Assembly (NCBI GenBank): GCA_003445795.1
Contig: DMCN01000041.1
Span: 195 to 19,993 of the forward strand
Direction: 5' to 3'
Origin: Gallionellaceae bacterium
Lineage (GTDB): Bacteria; Pseudomonadota; Gammaproteobacteria; Burkholderiales; Gallionellaceae
Length of the DNA: 19,799 nt
The notes beneath the pieces were generated by a model. That model saw only the letters and a program-made list of their open reading frames with translations, was not told where the DNA came from and did no database searches. Positions 12,674 through 19,799 of the stretch are shown in pieces; position 1 is the first letter of the stretch, and every line of letters starts with the position of its first letter. The position numbers were made by a program, and so were the translations under genes.

Positions 12674-14052
12674 CTCATGTCCCCTTTCACTAGATTCTCA
12701 ACCGATTCTTCGTCGAACCCGCTTATTTCAACCTTGATACAGGCGATCTGCTCGTTCCCCACGACCAGCACCTCCCGCACACCCCGTAATTGTGCCAGAC
12801 TCGACTGCAATGCGCTTGCCGCTTCTGGCCCCAGTTCCGGCAGGTGGTACATTTTGGTCATCAGCGCCTGTGGCGCCCGCATGCCGGAAGCAACCGCCAG
12901 CCACAGCAGCAGCATGACCACCGCGAACACCAGCACCGCGTTGTCGCCATAGACCTGCATCAACAGGCCGCCCATGGCCGAACCGAAGAATGCCCCCAGG
13001 AACTGCACACTGCTGAACACCCCCATCGCCGTGCCCTTGGCCGCCAGCGGCGCGATCTTGCTGACGATGGAAGGCTGCGTCGCCTCCAGCACGTTGAACG
13101 CGGTGAAGAACACCAGCAGCGACACCGCCACGCCCCACACGCTGTGCTGGAAAAACAGTATGCCCAGTTGCGCCACGGCGGCCAGAGCGATGGCGAGCAT
13201 GAACACCGGCTTCAGCTTGGCTTTCTTCTCCGCGATGATGATGGGCGGCACCATGAGCGCGAAGGCGATCAGCATCACCGGCAGATACACCTGCCACTGG
13301 TGCTGCGCATCCAGCCCGACGTCGCGCAGGATGAAGGGCACTTGCATGAACACCGACATCAATATCGCGTGCAAAGTGAATACACCGAAATCCATGCGCA
13401 GCAGATCGGCATTGCGCAGCACTTCTTTCAACTTGCTGGTGTTGGCCTGAGTGTCGGAATGGAAGCGCGTGATGCGCGGTGTGGGAATGAACCAGACCAC
13501 CACCGCGATGGAAACGAATGCCAGCACCCCGATCAGCTCGAAGATGCCGGACATGCCGATGTATCTGTACAGGATGGGCGACAACACCATCGAGATCGAG
13601 AACGTGATGCCGATGGTGATGCCGATCATCGCCATCGCCTTGGTGCGATGCTCCTCGCGCGTCAAATCCGCTGTCAGCGCCATCACTGCCGCATTGATCG
13701 CCCCTGCGCCCTGGATCACGCGCCCGGCGATGATCCAGTAGATGTCATCCGCCGACGCCGCGATGAAACTGCCCGCCGCGAACAGCAGCAGCCCGACGAT
13801 GATGACCGGCTTGCGCCCGTAACGGTCCGACAACCACCCGGCAGGTATTTGAAGGATCGCCTGCGTCAACCCATACGCCCCCAGCGCGACCCCGATAAGG
13901 AAATGGCTTTCCCCGCCCGGCAGGTGCTCGGCATACAGCGCAAAGATCGGCAGGATGATAAACAGCCCCAGCATGCGCAGGCCATAGATGCTCGCCAGGC
14001 CAATACTGGCGCGGCGTTCGAAGGGGGTCATGGATGAATCTGAAGCGGACAT
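12664..14052 (-). CDS. Major facilitator superfamily transporter with C-terminal soluble extension
   Basis: This 462-aa protein (from ATG 14052) has about 12 hydrophobic segments and the MFS motif A GWLSDRYGRKP (72-82). It resembles drug-efflux/sugar-type MFS proteins; the substrate is unknown. After the last helix there is a soluble tail of about 60 residues (GVREVLVVGNEQIACIKVEI, then FDEESVENLV) that looks like a small ferredoxin-like alpha/beta domain. The frame is open to GTG 14163, adding 37 residues that do not look like transporter sequence; ATG 14052 or 14031 is more likely, though none has a good Shine-Dalgarno. Overlap with ssb implies cotranscription. In betaproteobacteria an MFS gene between uvrA and ssb is a familiar arrangement. 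Confidence 0.9.
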   Translation of the reverse strand: MSASDSSMTPFERRASIGLASIYGLRMLGLFIILPIFALYAEHLPGGESHFLIGVALGAYGLTQAILQIPAGWLSDRYGRKPVIIVGLLLFAAGSFIAASADDIYWIIAGRVIQGAGAINAAVMALTADLTREEHRTKAMAMIGITIGITFSISMVLSPILYRYIGMSGIFELIGVLAFVSIAVVVWFIPTPRITRFHSDTQANTSKLKEVLRNADLLRMDFGVFTLHAILMSVFMQVPFILRDVGLDAQHQWQVYLPVMLIAFALMVPPIIIAEKKAKLKPVFMLAIALAAVAQLGILFFQHSVWGVAVSLLVFFTAFNVLEATQPSIVSKIAPLAAKGTAMGVFSSVQFLGAFFGSAMGGLLMQVYGDNAVLVFAVVMLLLWLAVASGMRAPQALMTKMYHLPELGPEAASALQSSLAQLRGVREVLVVGNEQIACIKVEISGFDEESVENLVKGDMRCQ

Positions 14053-14295
14053 GAAGCTGCGGGCGGTGATTTTTTGGAGGGCGTATCTTAACAGGTTGAA
14101 CTGCCGCCAGACAGAGACGGCTTTATTGGGGTGAAGTATCACTATCGGAGCGGGCAGTTGCACTCTTCACTAGGTGGACTGCAGCTCTCACAAGTCCTTT
14201 CAAAACAACATAGCTTCGGCTTTTATTGTCCACGCCCAATTCCTTGGCACAGTATTCGCTATCTCCTTTGGTAGATATCGATACGGGAGGTCAAC

Positions 14296-15747
14296 ATGGA
14301 ATTCGCCGCGACAGAATATGCCAATGCCACAGCTTACGATGAGCTGCTTGACCGTACTTTGCGGCCCCGGGCGGTCGCCCAGCCCCTGTTCGACTATCTG
14401 GATACCCTGGACAAGCAAGAGTTTGCCACCCGCAGTCAAGCCGTGGATGCCACCATCATGGCGATGGGCATCACCTTCACTGTCTACAGCGATTCGGGCA
14501 ATATTGACCGTGCCTGGCCTTTCGATCCTATCCCGCGCGTGATGGGACGCAAGGAATGGAATGGTATCCAGGAAGGGCTGAAGCAGCGTTTGACTGCGCT
14601 GAACATGTTCATCAACGACCTGTACAACGAGCAGCGCATCATCAAAGACGGCGTATTCCCGGCCGAAGTGCTGGAAGGCTCGTGCAACTTCCGCCCGCAA
14701 TGCGTCGGCATTACGCCCCGCTTTGGCGTATGGGCACACATTTGCGGCACCGACTTGGTGCGTGACAGTGACGGCACCATGTATGTGCTGGAAGACAATC
14801 TGCGGGTGCCATCCGGTGTTTCGTACATGCTGGAGAATCGCCAGATCATGAAGCGCATCTTTCCCGAGGTGTTTCGCACCACCAACATTCTGCCGGTGGA
14901 TGATTATCCGACCCAGCTATACCAGACTCTCGCGGCGCTCTCGCCGCGCACAGGCGAACAACCTGTCATCGCCGTACTCACTCCCGGCATCTACAACTCC
15001 GCCTATTTCGAGCACAGTTATCTGGCGCAGCAGATGGGGGCTTATCTGGTGGAAGGCTCCGATCTGCTGGTGGGAAACGATGATGTGGTCTACATAAAGA
15101 GCATGCTTGGACTGCAACGTGTAGATGTGATCTACCGCCGTGTCGACGATGCCTTCCTCGACCCCGAAGTATTCAACCCCGATTCGGTGCTGGGTGTGCC
15201 GGGACTGATGCGCGCTTGGCGCGCCGGCAATGTCGGTATCGCCAATGCGCCCGGCGCCGGCGTGGCGGATGACAAGGTGGTTTACACCTTTGTGCCGCAG
15301 ATGATCCGCTATTACCTGGACCAGGAACCCATCCTTGCCAACGTGCCCAGCTACTTGTGCATGTACGAAGACCAGCGCGACTATGTGCTGGCCAATCTGG
15401 ACAAGCTGGTGGTCAAACCAGCAAACGAGTCGGGTGGCTATGGCATGCTGATCGGCCCGCGCGCCACAGCGGAGGAGCGCGCGCAGTTCGCCGAACTCAT
15501 CCGGGCCAATCCGCGCAACTACATGGCCCAACCCACTCTGAATATCTCAACCGCGCCGACCCTGGCTGACGGCAAGCTGGCGCCGCGCCATCTCGACCTG
15601 CGTCCGTTCGTTTTGCAATCCGACAAGTTGTACGCCACCACCGGCGGACTTACCCGCGTCGCGCTGCGTCAGGGCTCGCTGGTGGTGAACTCGTCCCAGG
15701 GTGGCGGCAGCAAGGACACCTGGATCGTGGAAGAGGAGGCGCTGTGA
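14296..15747 (+). CDS. Circularly permuted ATP-grasp protein (DUF404/DUF407 type)
   Basis: The 483-aa protein has the family landmarks DPIPRVMGRKEWNGIQEG (about 77-94), NMFINDLY (about 103-110), a central VLEDNLRVPSGVSYMLENR (about 167-185), VKPANESGGYGMLIGP (about 374-389) for ATP binding, and a C-terminal HLDLRPFVLQ and GGGSKDTWI. Such enzymes are predicted amidoligases that join amino acids or peptides with ATP. GGGAGG (14285-14290) lies 5 bases before ATG 14296. It is the first gene of a cluster with alpha-E and Anbu, and its stop overlaps the alpha-E start. Confidence 0.93.
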   Translation: MEFAATEYANATAYDELLDRTLRPRAVAQPLFDYLDTLDKQEFATRSQAVDATIMAMGITFTVYSDSGNIDRAWPFDPIPRVMGRKEWNGIQEGLKQRLTALNMFINDLYNEQRIIKDGVFPAEVLEGSCNFRPQCVGITPRFGVWAHICGTDLVRDSDGTMYVLEDNLRVPSGVSYMLENRQIMKRIFPEVFRTTNILPVDDYPTQLYQTLAALSPRTGEQPVIAVLTPGIYNSAYFEHSYLAQQMGAYLVEGSDLLVGNDDVVYIKSMLGLQRVDVIYRRVDDAFLDPEVFNPDSVLGVPGLMRAWRAGNVGIANAPGAGVADDKVVYTFVPQMIRYYLDQEPILANVPSYLCMYEDQRDYVLANLDKLVVKPANESGGYGMLIGPRATAEERAQFAELIRANPRNYMAQPTLNISTAPTLADGKLAPRHLDLRPFVLQSDKLYATTGGLTRVALRQGSLVVNSSQGGGSKDTWIVEEEAL

Positions 15748-16736
15748 TGCTGGCTCGTGCGGCAGAGAATCTATATTGGATGGCGCGCTATCTGGAGCGG
15801 GCCGAGAACACCGCGCGTCTGATCAACAGTACCACACATGTGCTGCTTGATCTGCCACTGGGGGCGACATTCGGCTGGGCGACGCTGATCGAGATCGCCG
15901 GTTTGGACAACCGGTTTCTGGAAAACAATCCCGATGCGGATGAGGGCGCGATCATGCGTTTCCTGATCGAGGATACAAACAACCCCAGTTCGCTGTTGTC
16001 CTGCATTCAAAACGCCCGGGAGAATTCCCGTACCCTGCGCGAGATATTGCCCGCGGAGATGTGGGAACGTATCAACAGCCTCTATCTGTATCTGAAACAG
16101 AATGCGTCTATCGCCTGCCGTAGCCGGCGCGACCGGTATATGGTGCTGAATGAAATGATCGAACGGCGCCACGCCATCGTCGGGCTCGTCTCCGGCGTGA
16201 TGGAGCACGGCATGCCGTATCAGATCATCAAGCTTGGACGCAACCTGGAACGCGCCGACATGACGACCCGCATCCTCGACCTTAACTCTGCCGTGCGCTT
16301 CCCCGCAGACAGCGAGTTGCACGAACCTTTGATGGAACGCGTATGGATGAGTACGCTGAACTCCCTTTCCGCCTATCAGACCTATCGTCGTCTGGTTTCG
16401 ATGCAAGTGCGGCGTAGCGATGCGATCGGTTTCCTGCTGCGTGACGTACGCTTCCCGCGCAGCGTGGCGCATTGCCTGGGCGAAATCGAGTCGTGTCTAA
16501 AGCTGCTGCCGAAGTCGCAGCAATTGCAGCAGATTACCGCACTCCTGAATCACCAGGTGTCTCACCATCACACCAACGATCTGGATACCATCGCGCTGCA
16601 CGAATATCTGGACATGCTGCAGACAAGGCTGGATGAGATTCACAGTGCCCTCACGCAGCTGTATTTCCACTCGCGGCAGGACAAAATGCCCGGCGCTTCC
16701 AACAGCCAGCACGAAATACTGTTTACCGAGCAATAG
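15747..16736 (+). CDS. Alpha-E domain protein (DUF403)
   Basis: This 329-aa, all-helical protein begins MLARAAENLYWMARYLERAE, the hallmark of the alpha-E family (PF04168), and repeats that idea near residue 165 with LGRNLERADMTTRILDL. Family members accompany circularly permuted ATP-grasp enzymes and probably assist or modify the same peptide product. ATG 15747 overlaps the preceding TGA as TGATG, and GAGGAGG lies 8 bases upstream, which favours it over GTG 15744. The Anbu gene follows after 45 bases. Confidence 0.93.
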   Translation: MLARAAENLYWMARYLERAENTARLINSTTHVLLDLPLGATFGWATLIEIAGLDNRFLENNPDADEGAIMRFLIEDTNNPSSLLSCIQNARENSRTLREILPAEMWERINSLYLYLKQNASIACRSRRDRYMVLNEMIERRHAIVGLVSGVMEHGMPYQIIKLGRNLERADMTTRILDLNSAVRFPADSELHEPLMERVWMSTLNSLSAYQTYRRLVSMQVRRSDAIGFLLRDVRFPRSVAHCLGEIESCLKLLPKSQQLQQITALLNHQVSHHHTNDLDTIALHEYLDMLQTRLDEIHSALTQLYFHSRQDKMPGASNSQHEILFTEQ

Positions 16737-16781
16737 ACGCGTGTTAGTGTCCCGACCGCCGCCACAAAGAGACGAATCGAT

Positions 16782-17510
16782 ATGACTTATTGCGTTGCCA
16801 TCAACACCGACCAGGGCTTGGTCTTTTGCTCGGATTCCCGCACCAATGCAGGCTTTGACAATATCTCGACCTATTCCAAGATGCACATCTTCGCGTGGCC
16901 GGGCGAGCGCACCTTCGTGCTGCTTTCTGCGGGAAACCTCGCCACCACTCAGGCAGTGGTAAAACGGCTATGGAGCGACATCGAAAGCAACACCCCCGTC
17001 AATCTGCGTAGCGTCATCAATATGCTCGGCGCAGCGGACTATATCGCCAGCATCAGTGCCAGCGTGCAAAAACAACATGCGGAACGCGACACTGCCGCCA
17101 CCAACTTCGAGGCAACCTTCATCTTCGGCGGACAGATCGGTGCGGGCAAGCCGGAGACAATGCTGATCTATCCGCAAGGCAACTACATTCACGAGTCAGA
17201 CGACCATCCTTTCATGCAGATCGGTGAAGTGAAGTACGGCAAGCCGATCCTCGACCGAGTCATCAAACGAACCACCCCGCTCACCAATGCGGCTCGTTGT
17301 GCGCTTGTCTCAATGAACTCCACCGTACGCAGCAACCTGACCGTTGCCCCCCCCATCGATCTGCTCATCTACACCCGGGACAGTTTGGACTTTGGTCAGC
17401 GCATGACACTGACAGAGAACAACCCCTTCGCAAAACAGATTTCAGAGTCCTGGAATCAGGGCTTGATGCAGGCGCTTGAAGGACTGCCACGATTCCCGTG
17501 GGAGGGATGA
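16782..17510 (+). CDS. Anbu, ancestral-beta-subunit proteasome-like protease
   Basis: The 242-aa protein starts MTYCVAINTDQGLVFCSDSR and continues TNAGFDNISTYSKMHIF. After Met removal the N-terminal Thr would be the nucleophile. Asp18 and Lys33 (precursor numbering) fit the proteasome/HslV catalytic Asp17 and Lys33. It is the length of Anbu proteins, which form self-compartmentalised or helical Ntn-hydrolase assemblies; natural substrates are unknown. It sits in the conserved neighbourhood of ATP-grasp and alpha-E genes. A transglutaminase-like gene that often joins this cluster is missing here, since only 45 bases separate Anbu from alpha-E. Confidence 0.92.
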   Translation: MTYCVAINTDQGLVFCSDSRTNAGFDNISTYSKMHIFAWPGERTFVLLSAGNLATTQAVVKRLWSDIESNTPVNLRSVINMLGAADYIASISASVQKQHAERDTAATNFEATFIFGGQIGAGKPETMLIYPQGNYIHESDDHPFMQIGEVKYGKPILDRVIKRTTPLTNAARCALVSMNSTVRSNLTVAPPIDLLIYTRDSLDFGQRMTLTENNPFAKQISESWNQGLMQALEGLPRFPWEG

Positions 17511-17529
17511 ATCAAAACAAAACATTGAG

Positions 17530-17558
17530 TTGGGAAGGCAGCCGTTTTCGCGTATATT
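17530..17558 (+). promoter_or_regulatory. Candidate sigma-70 promoter for uvrA
   Basis: TTGGGA (17530-17535, 4 of 6) and TATATT (17553-17558, 5 of 6) are separated by exactly 17 bases, 30 bases before the uvrA start. No CTG-N10-CAG LexA box was found in this gap, so SOS control is not apparent. Confidence 0.5.
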
Positions 17559-17588
17559 GACAGGTCGTTTTTACCCTCGCTGTCAGGC

Positions 17589-19799
<2,211 letters not shown>

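Noticed and set aside
12790..14037. 415-codon open frame on the + strand across the MFS gene
   Set aside because: It is antisense to a clear transporter, rich in His, Arg and Gln as GC-rich antisense frames are, and has no ribosome binding site or recognisable domain.
17511..17588. LexA/SOS box before uvrA
   Set aside because: No CTG-N10-CAG-type palindrome is present; only a plain sigma-70-like promoter is visible.

Overview
This window reads as chromosomal DNA of a betaproteobacterium, plausibly of the Nitrosomonadales/Gallionellales type. That placement is an inference from the moderately GC-rich housekeeping genes and from the MFS-ssb pair lying divergent to uvrA, an arrangement I recall from betaproteobacteria. 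No rRNA, tRNA or CRISPR array was seen.

Layout. (1) 1-1272: the 3' part of pepN (aminopeptidase N). (2) About 1282-9854: an accessory island. Its larger part is visibly AT-richer than the flanks and carries a three-gene operon on the + strand: a GHKL (MutL/MORC-like) ATPase, a PD-(D/E)XK nuclease-like protein (DUF4420 type) and a large Z1-domain ATPase. Directly convergent with it are a DNA cytosine-5 methyltransferase, a 91-aa unknown protein, and a GNAT toxin/DUF1778 antitoxin pair, all on the - strand. (3) 9961-12029: a secreted PepSY protein and, divergently, selO (protein adenylyltransferase). (4) 12209-14052: ssb and an MFS transporter, overlapping, on the - strand. (5) 14296-17510: circularly permuted ATP-grasp, alpha-E and Anbu (proteasome-like protease), a known conserved trio-type cluster. 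(6) 17589-end: the first 737 codons of uvrA.

The main discovery is in region 2. ATPase, PD-(D/E)XK nuclease, Z1 and 5mC methyltransferase together look like a complete restriction-modification-type anti-phage system. The methyltransferase would mark self DNA, and the two ATPases plus nuclease would act on unmarked DNA. GHKL ATPases linked to Z1 proteins in R-M-like loci are known from comparative genomics (Iyer, Abhiman and Aravind). The compact version here shows no AIPR or Vsr gene.

The island is bracketed by an imperfect direct repeat of about 53 bp. The left copy is the true 3' end of pepN, including its stop codon. The right copy (9855-9906) is a decayed pepN 3' end with a one-base deletion and a TAA stop in place of TGA. 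This points to integration or recombination at the pepN terminus, although no integrase gene is visible. The toxin-antitoxin pair is codirectional with and immediately upstream of the methyltransferase, so it may help keep the island in place.
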